Assembly: GCF_002127325.2 (NCBI RefSeq)
Contig: NC_035433.2
Span: 125,208,088-125,272,087, forward strand
Length of the DNA stretch: 64,000 nt
DNA from: Helianthus annuus
Taxonomy: Eukaryota; Streptophyta; Magnoliopsida; Asterales; Asteraceae
Direction: 5' to 3'
The translations under genes and the position numbers were made by a program. The notes beneath the pieces were generated by a model. That model saw only the letters and a list, made by a program, of their open reading frames with translations. It was not told the origin of the DNA and did no database searches. Of this stretch, positions 1 through 10,643 are shown piece by piece. Within the stretch, counting starts at the first letter, position 1. Every line of letters begins with the position of its first letter.

Positions 1-1446
1 AACCTCATAAACTTTTTGTTTTGTTAGGGTATTTAACCCACAAGTCATGTCAAGCTTAGACCTTGATAAATGAGTGATTATGGAACAACTTGGGTTGTTC
101 CAACATAAAATCCTCACATGATTTGATGATTTCTTTTAGTTTAGATTATTTACATACTTGTATTAACCCTAGTTCGTGACCCTCCTTGGTTGTCTTTACA
201 TCAAGTGAAGTGGTGAACATTCAAGGGGTCCCTAAATGTAAGCATGTTCTTCCTACCCCATACATGACATTCATGAATAACTCGAGGTGCCTAAACGAAG
301 ATCTTAATCTTCTACCTCCTATTTGAATTATTGAACTAAATAATATGTAATACTTAACTTAAATTTATATATATATATATATACACACATTCGAACCTTT
401 AATATTAAACTTGTGTTTATATGTTAAGGTAGTAGAATGACATCTAAGACTTAACACTCCAAGTATGATTCTAATGGGCTTACTACCCATGAAATACAAT
501 ATAACCCTAGTGGTTACGTAGTGTCATATAAGCGTGTAAGTTAAAGATGATTATTTTGATATCATACTTTATGTTATGTTAAAATCCAAATTTATAATCT
601 TCCGTTGTACGCCAAACTCACACACCTACGTTTCCTTGTGTAGAAGGACTAGGTGCTCCAACTTAATCCATCCACCAAACTCGCTCGTGGGATTTCAAGT
701 GGGAAAGCTTGCAACCACCGTGAGTATACTCGATCCCTTTTTCCCTTTTACACTTTGGGATGCAACATGTATAATTATGCAAACATCTTTAAACTAAACT
801 AAACATACTCAATCTTTGTACAAACATGAAACTAATGTGCTTTACTTATGATTCTTGTATGCTCTATTTGAACGATTTGGAACGTATATGCTCATTAACT
901 TTGCTAGCCCACCTTAACAATTATAGCGCTATAGGATTTACGCACCGCCCGTTAGACTTGGGGTATTGTTAAGTTAAACATTTACCATCCTGCTATCAAT
1001 TGGGATTTGGTTATTTTATGCGTTGGATTCTTGGGTTTGATCATAGTGTACGCCAAAATTGCATACTAGTAATTCACATATTATGAATCATGTTGGATTT
1101 GAGCCTTTTATTCTATTATGCTATGTAAACAAACTTGTATACTCGCTCATTGCCTTTGCATTGAAACTCTATTTTAATACATGTTGCAGGTTGATTAATG
1201 AAGTATGGATGATTGATGAAACAAGTTTAGGGTGGACTAGATACACACCTAGATTTATCTATCTTTTGTTTGTTATGTTATTTGTTGAAACAATGTTGTT
1301 ATTTCCTTTTGAATTTTGCATGACATTTAGTTTTGAAATGAAATTCAAATTTAATTAAATATTGTCACATAGTGTTATGACGTCTCTAGCAATCTATACA
1401 CACTTCGTCTCATCCCGATGTTTCCGCCATCGGTTGGGGTGTGACA
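1..1446. mobile_element. Gypsy-type LTR, right part (cut by window start)
   Basis: The stretch ends in GGTTGGGGTGTGACA at 1446, the usual 3' end of this LTR class. Its last 60 bases (fixed phrase 'cccgatgtttccgccatcgg') and the segment at about 718-770 ('gtgagtatactcgatccc', 'gcaacatgtat') recur in the solo LTR at 14238-16883, so both are the same LTR family. A (TA)n tract lies at about 368-382. No coding sequence is seen. Whether it is a solo LTR or the 3' LTR of an element to the left cannot be told, because the left end is outside the window. Confidence 0.75.
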
Positions 1447-1682
1447 GTCATCAACCAACATCTAGATAGATTACAACTAATACCTTCAAAATCAAGTAGA
1501 TAAAATGAGCTGTCTCTGAGCCCATCGAATCTGAACAAAATAAATAAATAGATTAAAATTGAATACATACCCATTCCACCTAATTATCAAACCCATACCC
1601 ATAATAAAGATTCATGGCTGTAAAACAAACATGATGAAACACTAACCGGCCCCGTAACACCAATACCGTGCTTTACGACTCT

Positions 1683-1955
1683 TCAAAGCAGTTATAAGAA
1701 GGCCAAACAACAAAAACGACTGCAAACATTCCATTCCCGAATCGCCAAGAAGGTTGAAGTGCTACCGGATTGGCATCCTCGATTTTTGGTATACCAAATT
1801 CATCTACAACTCCCTATGAAAAACGATACATGTATGTTAATCCTAATAACCAACAATTTAATCAATGGTATTGTAAGTAAAATGTAAAACTCACTTTAAT
1901 AGCCTGTTGCATGATTTTAATATGTTCATAAAAAAGGAAGAGGAAAGCAACATAC
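1683..1955 (-). pseudogene. Captured fragment of a BOR-type boron transporter
   Basis: Two exon-like blocks are seen. The first (1895-1955) ends in MQQAIK at a GTGAGT donor. The second (from 1813 down) follows an AG acceptor and reads GVVDEFGIPKIEDANP, then LQPSWRFGNGMFAVVF, and after a frame change LLITALKSRKAR. The order MQQAIK / VDEF.IP / PSWRF.NGMFA / SRKAR is typical of the membrane core of plant BOR1-like anion exchangers (SLC4-like borate exporters), which move borate out of cells at the plasma membrane. Only about 65 residues of a protein of about 700 remain, and the frame is broken near 'VVWPSYNC'. This is a captured, non-functional piece inside the Helitron; upstream it is joined directly to golgin-like sequence. 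Confidence 0.7.
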
Positions 1956-2531
1956 TCAAGGGCTTTCATGTCGGTGTCTTCTTCCCGTTCCCAACTTGCT
2001 GATGCGCGTCGAGGGACTCTGCTTCTTTCTACTTCTACCTGGTAAACCGGTCAAAGTTTCTTAAAGTCTTTAAAAAACATACAACCTCTTAAATCGTTAG
2101 TATTTCATTGTCATAATTAAAGCATTTATTACTTTAATTAGCTTGAAATGGAGAACAGAGTGTTTCAGGGGCCAATCCGGCACGTGTTGTGCTAAAAGTG
2201 ATTTGTTTCAACTCGTTTTGAATCAAATCTTTTTTGACAGGTTACCCAATCGCCTGTCGCCTGACCCACCCATCATATTCACCTTCGCATATATAAAAGT
2301 ATACGCAATGAATAGAAACAATAATGAACCTGCGCTTCTTTAATACGCTTCATCTCCTTTTCTAATTGGAACTCCGCTGCCGCCTTTTCGCTTGTCATTA
2401 CCTCTAACTGTGCATATTGTCAAAGCATGTCATCATTTTTAAAGCCAATATTCATCACCAGGAGACTACAACTGTTAACTTACCAACAAATCCGTAAGTT
2501 CCCGGTACCGTTTCTCCAGCTCCATATGTTC
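1956..2531 (-). pseudogene. Captured golgin-candidate exons (golgin-84-like coiled coil)
   Basis: Three exon-like blocks with AG/GT borders lie on the minus strand. 2484-2531 reads EHMELEKRYRELTDLL. 2330-2407 reads LEVMTSEKAAAEFQLEKEMK and on to KEAQ. 1956-2038 reads VEVERSRVPRRASASWEREE and on to MKALE. This order matches the C-terminal coiled-coil region of plant golgin candidates related to golgin-84, tail-anchored Golgi tethers, just before their conserved pre-membrane segment. The membrane anchor is absent, because the next sequence is a boron-transporter fragment. The family name is from memory of conserved motifs; the splice borders and open frames are seen directly. Confidence 0.6.
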
Positions 2532-3532
2532 CTGCACAGTAGTACTATCAATCCATATGTTCCAGCTCACACAAGTCCTGTGAAACAAAACATTTGCAGC
2601 AACACAAATGTAATTAGATAATGAAGATTGAATAATATTAGTATTTGATGAAAAAAACAAAAAAAAAAATAAAAAGAGAATATATCAGATGAATTTGGTT
2701 GTAAGGCACGATATCATTTAGTACCAAGGAATAATAGCATTGCCTCTTGACGAAATGCCATACCACATTAAAAACATTGATTTTGTAATATGTGTTAAGC
2801 TTCATCAAACAATTCGACGGTAAACAAAAAATAAGTAGATACCGATGTAGTTAACTCCACCTTGATCATCAAAGAAACTGCAACTGGGGGATTAAGAGCT
2901 CAACCTACATAGAACAAAAGAATTAATTCTCATAATTGAAATCGATCATAATGGGAACAGATGTCAATTAACATGAATCCTAACGCTCAAATGCTCAAAA
3001 AGATACAAAACTATATATTTCATCCAACTTAAACTAATAAGCCATTTGGGATCCCTTAGCCATTTTACATCCAAAACTACTAATTATACTCATCTCTGAC
3101 AAATAATGATCTTAAATTTAACATATAACTTTTTCATAGAAAGATTTTGACCCAACTCAATCCATTTTCTCGGCCAATACCAAATTAGTAATTACCATGT
3201 TCAACTAAAAACCATTTTTACCCATCACAAAACCAATTCCAATTAGATCACAGAACCGAAATGGGGAAACTAAAATAAACAAACTTTTAATATCTTGTTG
3301 GCCACCACTTTACCAAACCATTTTCAAATAACAAAAAATAAATACAATCAACAGCACAATTATTGCCACAAGAAAATACAAACTTGTTGCCTTCTACTAA
3401 TTCGTTCAGCCACAATGCAAGAATTGACATCGGTTTGCCAAATTCCACACACCTTCCAACCTATAAAAATCAATCGTATAAAGTATAAGCACGCAATCAA
3501 AATGAAAAACTAAGAGTATTGATGGCATACAC

Positions 3533-3655
3533 TGAACTTGGACCACCGTTACCAAACACAATAAAGACGGGGTTGAAACCGACGGAGCCTGGCGACGGTG
3601 AGTGAACCTGAATAATGACTAAAGATCCATCTGGATGAAGCCTAACATTATCGAT
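3533..3655 (-). pseudogene. Captured exon of unrecognised gene
   Basis: A 123-base block (41 codons) has a TTTGCAG acceptor just above 3655 and a GTGTATG donor below 3533. It reads IDNVRLHPDGSLVIIQVHSP and ends FNPVFIVFGNGGPSS. I do not recognise the parent protein. It lies in sense between the UFD1-like exon and the golgin exons inside the Helitron, so it is probably another captured piece. It could instead be a further part of one of those genes. Confidence 0.4.
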
Positions 3656-3742
3656 CTGCAAATAAGTAGATATTTTAATCCTTATGAAGTTGCGATAATC
3701 AACAAATCTCGATTGACAATCAACCAATCAATCAAAATATAC

Positions 3743-3925
3743 CTTAATTTGTGCTTCCATTGCATGGATTCTACGAGATCTCTGAGCAGATTCAATGGCT
3801 TCACGGTGGGGATTAGCTTCTAATTTGGTTTTTCTCTCTCTTTCCAATCGTAATTTGGCCTTTTCTTTTCGATCCTTTTGTTCTTTCTCCAATTTCTCTC
3901 TCGCTCTTCTAAACTCAAAATCCAT
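3743..3925 (-). pseudogene. Captured first exon of a PRLI-interacting-factor-K / UFD1-like gene
   Basis: An ATG at 3925 opens 61 codons starting MDFEFRRAREKLEKEQKDRK and ending RRIHAMEAQIK, followed by a GTATAT donor. A highly charged helical start with this pattern is typical of plant PRLI-interacting factor K proteins, which continue into a UFD1 domain (ubiquitin pathway, Cdc48 partner). The UFD1 domain is missing: the next exon-like block on this strand is unrelated. The ATG suits the family start. The following 300-400 bases towards 4300 may be captured 5'-UTR and promoter. Assignment is from motif memory. Confidence 0.55.
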
Positions 3926-4597
3926 CTTCTCTGTGGAGTTTACAGATCTGTAAAAGTTGTTGAATATACCTTAATTTAATCCTTATGAAGTTGCGATAAT
4001 CAACAAATCTTTAATCAAAAGAACTATCAATTGGTTGCTTTGATTATGTTTGAGATGGCCATTAGGGTTTCGTAATAGATGAAATGGTTGTGTACGATTA
4101 AGGTTTATGAAGTGATAAGGTTCAATCGATGGAGACGGCGAATCGTTTTGTGTTAGGGTTTGTGAAAAAAAATATGATCGAACATAGATGATCCGAGGGA
4201 AAGATGGAGCGTCCGAGGATATGTGTGAAACACGCATTCGTGAGAAAGAAAATAAAAAAGAAGAGGCAATGTGATCTACAGTAGTTGAGATGTGAATTTA
4301 GGGTTTGAAGAATGAAGCGGCAAAGGAGAAGAATGAGGGTGTAGAGAAATTTAGGATTTTAGATGCCTTATATACACGGGTAAAAAAACATTGTCAAAAA
4401 AAAAAGGATCCAGTGTTTTCCCGCCAAAATGCACAATTTAGAGGGGCTAATAGCTTGACACATCAGCAAAAAACAACACATATATTATATATAATAGATT
4501 ATAATATAATGTAATGTAATTATTCTAAAATCACGTTCAATGTTGTATTGTTATTTGTTTTCTTTTTCTTAAATAATGTAAGTTAACCCTATATTTG

Positions 4598-4880
4598 TGG
4601 CCTAATGGTAACATGTTGAGTTTTCAATGATGATTCAAGTTTAATTTTTACTTGTGTCATATGAGGTGGATATAGGGAATTAAGGATTTGAATTAGGCCT
4701 TGTGTCAGGTTGTCAGTTCGATTCCCGAGCCCAACCGGGTTTTTGTCCCACCGTGTGTTACGCCAGAGAGTTCTGCTCTTGTGGTGGCAGAACGACTGTC
4801 AAACGGCAGCCGACGGTATGGTTTCCCTATGGAACGCCCAAAAAAGCCAAACTTTAAAGCTAGTGTGGGCCAAGTTAATT
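4598..4880 (+). repeat. tRNA-derived SINE-like repeat
   Basis: A box-like sequence (TGGCCTAATGGTAACATG near 4600) is followed by a B-box-like GGTTGTCAGTTCGATTCCCG near 4707, then a body resembling plant SINEs with 'caccgtgtgttacgccagagag'. The A-B spacing is longer than in a normal tRNA head, so the left part may be interrupted or may belong to another copy. No poly(A) tail or target duplication was found. Confidence 0.4.
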
Positions 4881-5103
4881 CAACTAGTGTTATTATTCAC
4901 CGCTTCGTGGCTGGGTTAAGTATACAATTGATAGGTTTTGGTGTTTTATATGCGGCAAACTCCATTATTATAGTTGATCATTGTATAATATAAATTATTT
5001 GAAACATTAATATTATTAACCATTACAAAATCATTTCCGACTATGTTATACTAATTTCCTAAATTTCATAAAAGCTATCTTAATGGGCTTGGTACATGAG
5101 TAA

Positions 5104-5327
5104 GGGGCTGTTTGGTAGCCTGTTAATGACCATTCAGATGTTACCTTTTAATGGTTTAAAACCTCTGGATGAATAAGAGGTAACCTCAAGTCTGAATGGT
5201 TAAGAGGTAACCTCTGAATGGTAAATCATCACATGTCAGATTCTTCTACTTTCTCATTGGTAAAATTCTTAATGGTTCCATTAAAAGGTAACCTCTTAAT
5301 GACCATTCAAAGGCTACCAAACAGCCC
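5104..5327. mobile_element. Tourist-like MITE (TSD TAA)
   Basis: Terminal inverted repeats GGGGCTGTTTGGTAGCCT and its near complement AGGCTACCAAACAGCCC bound 224 bases, flanked by TAA on both sides (5101-5103 and 5328-5330). A 3-bp TAA duplication fits PIF/Harbinger-mobilised MITEs. Inside, GGTAACCTCT recurs several times in both orientations. No coding capacity. Confidence 0.75.
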
Positions 5328-5796
5328 TAACACGATTTATCGATCAGTAAGAATTTTAACAAATTATATTTTATTATTTTTAGCTATTTGTAGCTTTTAA
5401 ATTTTGGATTTCATTTGCATATATTAAATCAGAGCATGTCGTAACAATCGGTTAGTAACTTTCCTTTATTTAAAAGACTACTACCCTTGCATAAAAATGT
5501 AAATCATCATTAGGTTACAAGTAAAAAATAAATATTAATATTAAAATGTAAAAATAAATAATAATGGAAAATAAAAGAACACCTTCATCTAGAAAAACAA
5601 AAGCCAAAAATAATCATACAAAACATTTTAGAAAAGTTAATAAGTCATAATGAAGTGATTTATTGACTTTTCTTCTCACATAATAATTTCATGCAAAACA
5701 CCTTTTAAATTTTCAAAAGGTCAATAAACAAATAACTCACTAAAATAAGCAATCTCAAACACCCCCACACACCCCAAACACCTTTCATTTTCTCTA

Positions 5797-6094
5797 GGGT
5801 AAATTACTTTTTGAGTCCCTGTGTTTTAGTGGTTTTAACTATTTGAGTCCAAAATCAAAAAGTTTAACGCCCTAAGTCCCTAGCCATTTATTTTATAACG
5901 TTTTGAGTCCAATTTTGTTCATTTTATAACGATTTGAGTCCAAAAAATTGGACTCAAAAGGTTAAAATTTGGACTCAAAGGGACTCAAATGGTTAAAGAA
6001 AATGCTTATAGGGACTCAGGTCGTTAAACTTTTTGCTTTTGGACTCAACTAATTAAAACTACTAAAACACAAGGACTCAAAAAGTAATTTACCC
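5797..6094. mobile_element. Fold-back MULE MITE with 9-bp TSD
   Basis: The ends are GGGTAAATTAC and GTAATTTACCC, and the two arms (about 90 bases or more) are near complements. The nine flanking bases TTTTCTCTA are duplicated exactly (5788-5796 and 6095-6103), the Mutator hallmark. The terminal GTAAATTAC is shared with the Pack-MULE at 17314-18909, so they are one family. The motif 'gactcaaa' or its complement recurs throughout. Confidence 0.85.
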
Positions 6095-6324
6095 TTTTCT
6101 CTATCTAGAACTCTTTTTTTCTCTCAAGATGTGATGAACTGATGAACGCCACCATTATCAACGGTTGCAATCGGTTTGTTGTAAATGACATCGATGTTTT
6201 TTAACGGTGACAGCGTTACTTACTGTAGCTAAGATGCTACGTCAAATGTTATATATAGATAATGAGATTATTTTTTTTATTTTTATTTTTTACATATAGA
6301 TAATGAGATTATATAATTAATTTT

Positions 6325-6520
6325 ATTACGCTTACATCATAGCAATGTTTGATCTAATCATATAAAACTTTCAATCTTTATAGAATCATAGTATGGATTT
6401 GGATTTCTCACCTATAATTAATTCACTAATTAACTATTCCCTATTAAAATCAAAGTCTTCGTGTATACAGATTAAATGAATGTTGCATATAGTACAAAAT
6501 GAATATATATTATTTCCTGC
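6325..6520. repeat. Dispersed repeat, partner at about 19795-19970
   Basis: About 180 bases containing 'catcatagcaatgtttgat', 'tggatttggatttctcacc' and 'gtgtatacagattaaa' recur with many differences at about 19795-19970 in the same orientation. Function unknown; it is probably part of an old transposon. The stretch 6104-6890 otherwise shows only AT-rich sequence. Confidence 0.6.
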
Positions 6521-6894
6521 AATAATTTGCGTTCGTTATGTGACACCAAACCGAAGTCAATTTAATATACATTTCAACAAAACTCACCATCTCAAAACTA
6601 AGTTGCATTTCACATAAACTATTTGATAATCAATTTTCAATAAAAATGTATGTTTAAAGTTAGAAAAAAAAAACAACTAAGCAAGGTTGTGTATTTAGAC
6701 TTTTTAATATTAAATACTATATGTTATTAGGAATAATGTAAAATATATGTGAAATAGAAAAGATGGATTCTATGAACCCAACAACTTTTTCTAATTTCAG
6801 CCTTTTGACACCGATTTTTGATGATAAAAAATCCTAGATGTTAACTGCAACACTCGAAAGTTTTGGTACTTAAATAAAGATGTTAAATTTATAA

Positions 6895-7500
6895 GTCTCG
6901 GTTTTGAGACTGGAAAAAATTATTTGTAATAGTTTTATGAAATAATGGATTTAAATAATTCTAACTATTGTTAATTGGTCGCTATCGGTTTTAACTACGA
7001 AAATCACCAATGACAGTCCCAACTATTAACATATTGGTCTCCAATAGATCCTGACGAACGGAGCCCTAACGTTACAAAGAGGTTTGGAACGGAAATGTTG
7101 AATTTTCTGGCTAAAAAAGAGTGTTCCAACAAAAAAAAAAAAAAAAAAAAAAAAAAACGTTTTCCGACACCTTGATAATTGAGGACTTTACTAAAAAAAA
7201 AGTTCCGAAAGGTCCACTGTAAAGTTACAAAAAAATTTTGGACGAAAAAGTTGAGTTTTCCGAGCACAAAAGAGTTTTTTGGCCAAAAACGTTTTTCCGG
7301 CGACCGACGACTAACGGTGTTAGGGTTCCGTTAGTCAGGGCCCATTGGAGGTCAATATGTCAATAGTTGGACTGCTAGTGATGAGTTTTGTAATTAGGAC
7401 TGGTGGCGGCCAATTAACAACAGTTGAGATAATTTAAATCTAGTATTCCTAGTTTTATACACAAATGTTTTATTAAGTAACTCAAAAAACAAAGCATGTT
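6895..7500. mobile_element. Long inverted-repeat (MULE-like) element
   Basis: Arms of roughly 180 bases are inverted copies: the left has 'atggatttaaataattc', 'gttaattggtcgc' and 'caatagatcctgac'; the right carries their complements up to about 7500. The centre has an A-run at 7132-7157. The outer limits are approximate and no target duplication was identified. ORFs read through it are shadows of the repeats. Confidence 0.6.
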
Positions 7501-7540
7501 TTATATCGATTAAAAAAACATAAAAACTAATACCGACATT

Positions 7541-7690
7541 GGCTCTATTAAGCCAATGTACCACTATTTCGAATACAACTCTCGCTTTCAATATAATTTA
7601 TATCCAAATGTCAAATGTCGAGAAAAAGAATTAACGCAGCCATTTATATATTGCGTGATGTAACCCAAAAATAAAGTCACAATTTATTTA
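7541..7690. repeat. Repeat unit shared with 17035-17200
   Basis: 'accactatttcgaatacaac', 'gtcgagaaaa' and 'gatgtaacccaaaaataaag' occur here in that order. At 17035-17200 the last one comes first, so the two loci look like circular permutations of one tandemly repeated unit. No coding function is seen. Confidence 0.5.
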
Positions 7691-7693
7691 TAA

Positions 7694-7735
7694 CTAGATT
7701 TACGCCCGCCGCGCGTTGCGCAGGCGGCACAAAGC
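7694..7735 (-). mobile_element. Helitron 3' terminus (minus strand)
   Basis: On the minus strand a GC-rich hairpin (GCCGCCTGCGCAACGCGCGG) is followed by GGCGTAAATCTAG|T, the hairpin plus CTAG end expected of Helitrons inserted at an A|T site. The element extends to the right. Its 5' end was not found and may lie beyond the LTR and Harbinger insertions; the LIM fragments at 13 kb are in the same orientation and could be its cargo. Confidence 0.6.
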
Positions 7736-7806
7736 ATTTGATAACTTCTTATAACTCCAATATCAATATTGTTTTTTTCCACGTATGCATAACGCTAAAC
7801 CTAAAC

Positions 7807-10417
7807 TGTGACACCCCGCGAAAATGCTTAACAAAACTAGCTCCCTCAGTGACCGTTTGCTAAATTTCGGGACGAAATTTTTTTCAAGTTGGGGATGATG
7901 TGACAACCCTAACTTTAACGGTCAGTATCTATTCGTCACGTTATCTTGTTTCTCGTATTTCCCTTTTTATATGTTTCCATGTCCTCGTGTTCGTGTTATG
8001 ACAACCCTTTTAATTGGGCCGCACCCAAAACCCTCGTGGTCCAATAGGAACATAGATACGGTTTACTTACACATCTAGGTTAATATTAAATAGAAGCAAC
8101 CAAGTAAATGGATTGTACACATCTAGGATAATAATTCGGCTGATCAAACATTGGGCTTGAGTTCATTATCGGCCGGCCAAGAAGGGAATCGGCCCATCAA
8201 GTATTACTCGGACATCCTGTTGATGCAATTAGATATAGACTAAAGTGGTTAGTAAGGTGGGCTTAGGCCCAGGTCGGTTGTAACAAACAAACCGTATCAT
8301 CCTGTTCAATCCGTATATGAAGCACATTAGGATGGTTTCATCATAAAAGCAAACTCTATCTCTCAAATTTACACACGCCAACACCTAGAGTTTCATCACA
8401 AAAGTCTTTCTCCTTCTTGATCGTTCGACGGCAGTAGATACTTGTGCACTCACTATTCCGGTCAGTATGATCTTTGTATAATATCCGTGTTATGTCTCTT
8501 CATGCAAGTCGTTTAGTAGATTAAAGTTCATGATGAATATGGAATAACGATAGATGGATTAGCATGAACCGAAACTGATTATATGATTCTGATTATGTAT
8601 TGCAACGTATGAGTATAGTTCTTGTAATTGTTTTCGGAATCGCGCTGGATGATGCTAGGTGATTAGATTGGGCCTACGGATATAAGGGATAAGGGTTGGG
8701 GATTAGATTGAATATAACTGGTGATTGGTCAGTAACATGTGGTCGGTCAGTAGCTTCAAATAGATAAGGGTCATGTGTGTGTGCAACAAGTTAATATCGG
8801 GCATGTGTAATTAAATTGGATGCAATCAACTAAGTGCTCTAGTTAAATCGATGAATTCATGATTTGGGGCTAATGATCTACTTCAGAATAGGTTGGTTCG
8901 AATAGGTAAATAATTATGGTTTGCGCATTTAAATGGCCACGGTTCGGTTTGTATATTAAGCAAATAATAATCTGATAAGGGTTACGAAGATGTGTATTGT
9001 AAGTGTCTCGATTATATGCTGAGTTTTACTTACGAATCAGGCCAAACCCAAAGTGCAGGCCCACCTCATGACATCTGGGCCGCAGCCGAGTGAAGCCAAT
9101 GAGTTGGGTCAGCATTAGGTTGGTCCAGCAGCGGAGTGATGGGCTGGTCACAGTTGGGCCGCACTGTCTCGATGTGCGCCGGCCCGCACAACAACACATC
9201 ATTTTCTGTTGGGCCCAGACCCCAACCGGGTCCAAGTAGGCTTATATACTATGTTATGTAATGATGAATCTGATGTAGTGGCTGGATCTTAACATCGAAA
9301 GTTGGAACTGCTTATACTTGAATTATTGGTAAATAAAACATATGGTGGTAGCTTCTTGATTTGTGTATAAATATTACATTTTTGAAAGATGACATATAAC
9401 TGCTTGAGCAATTCGAATAGGAATTAATTGTATTGTTAATTAATGATGGAATTTGTGCATGGTTAGGAGATATAACATGCTAGTTGATGAATGTATGCTA
9501 TGTGTGTGAACCATGGATGCTACGTATGTAAACACAAAACTGATTGATATTGGTACTCATGATAGGACGTATTTGATCAACTGTAAATCAACTGTAAAAC
9601 AAGTAACATAACCTACCGAGCACTCTAAGGTGAGTTCACTGTACTTTTCTCAAGCATGCGTCCCGGTGGTTTGGGACAACTGGTAAACATTTGGAAGGGG
9701 AAACATTGGGTAAATAACTTAATCGGTTTTGGTTATTGCCTGGAGGGCAATGGGGGTGATTAGTTGATAGCGCTATTAGGTGGGAAACCTCACACCGGGC
9801 CGTAAGGACGGGCGTGAACTAATTATCTGGTTATGGCTATGGTTGTTAGAGGCACACTCCTCGGATACATATGGGCACTCTCCCTAGGGTATCTAACGAA
9901 GGCAACATAGCAAACGGTCGTTAAGGGGTAACCACTCCCCGGATACACATGGGCACACTCCCTAGGGTATCTAACATGAGCAACATCAAAACATCGAAAC
10001 ATCAAACATCTTAACAACAAACAACATATCGTTTTGTAAACTGTTTTACTCACATGACTGGTAACGCAACTTGGTAAACAAACACAAACCTTGAACTCAC
10101 CAGCGTAGTCTGACACACTTGTCTACATGCTTGTAGGTAATTATTGAAGGAACTGGGGAGCTTGCTGTCTGATGCTGCTGGAGTGGTTATGGTCATAATA
10201 AACAGTTATTTGATTTGGTTTCGATACGTTTACACATTTATACTTTTATGCTTCCGCTCAATACTTTGGTTTTGGTTAAACTTTTCAAACGTTATACTTA
10301 TTTCAATCGGGTATTTCAATACATTATGTTTTGTGTTTGATATGATTGGTGGCTCTTTGTTGGATCGTTACACCTCCATTAGGGACACGCCCTAGGTGGT
10401 AATTTGGGGGTGTGACA
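7807..10417 (+). mobile_element. Internally deleted gypsy LTR element (TSD TAAAC)
   Basis: The insertion begins TGTGACACCCCGCG and ends GGGGGTGTGACA, flanked on both sides by TAAAC (7802-7806 and 10418-10422). Only about 90 bases precede a second LTR start (TGTGACAACCCT at 7899). They include 'ttcgggacgaaat' and 'aagttggggatgatg', which look like the tail of a chromovirus polyprotein plus the polypurine tract. So 7899-10417 is a nearly full 3' LTR of about 2.5 kb, while the 5' LTR and almost all of the interior are lost. No intact protein is encoded. Confidence 0.75.
9845..9985. repeat. Two-copy tandem repeat inside the LTR
   Basis: Two copies of about 70 bases, each with 'gggcac', 'ccctagggtatctaac' and 'ggatacayatgggcac', lie head to tail. 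They carry a few substitutions and are probably a duplication within the LTR. Confidence 0.7.
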
Positions 10418-10643
10418 TAAACAATCTAGACGACAAATGTTTTCCCAAAAAATAACCATACATACAGGCTTTAGAATCAACGTTGGTCAAGCTGGCCGAC
10501 AACTTGAGATATTGCAACATCTATATTAAAACAACTGTGGCAGCATCGACTCATTTGGATGCACTTACAACACGCCACTATATTTATTATAGAATAAATA
10601 AAAGCATAAAATGAAATCGAACCGAATCAAACAGAGATTGTAA

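Larger units (their letters stand above)
1447..4498 (-). mobile_element. Helitron (5' part) carrying captured gene fragments
   Basis: Read on the minus strand, the element starts at 4498 with A|TCTATTATATATAATAT, the TC start expected of a plant Helitron after an A. The 3' hairpin and CTAG end are not seen; the LTR ending at 1446 probably interrupts it. The body holds exon-like pieces of at least three unrelated host genes, all on the minus strand and several with GT/AG borders: a boron transporter, a golgin and a UFD1-like protein. No Rep/helicase protein is visible, so it is non-autonomous. Stretches 2560-3530 and 3930-4490 hold AT-rich intron-like or 5'-UTR-like sequence without clear coding. 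Confidence 0.65.

Noticed and set aside
9026..9235. Minus-strand frame rich in Arg and Cys
   Set aside because: It lies within the 3' LTR of the 7807-10417 element, with no conserved motif.
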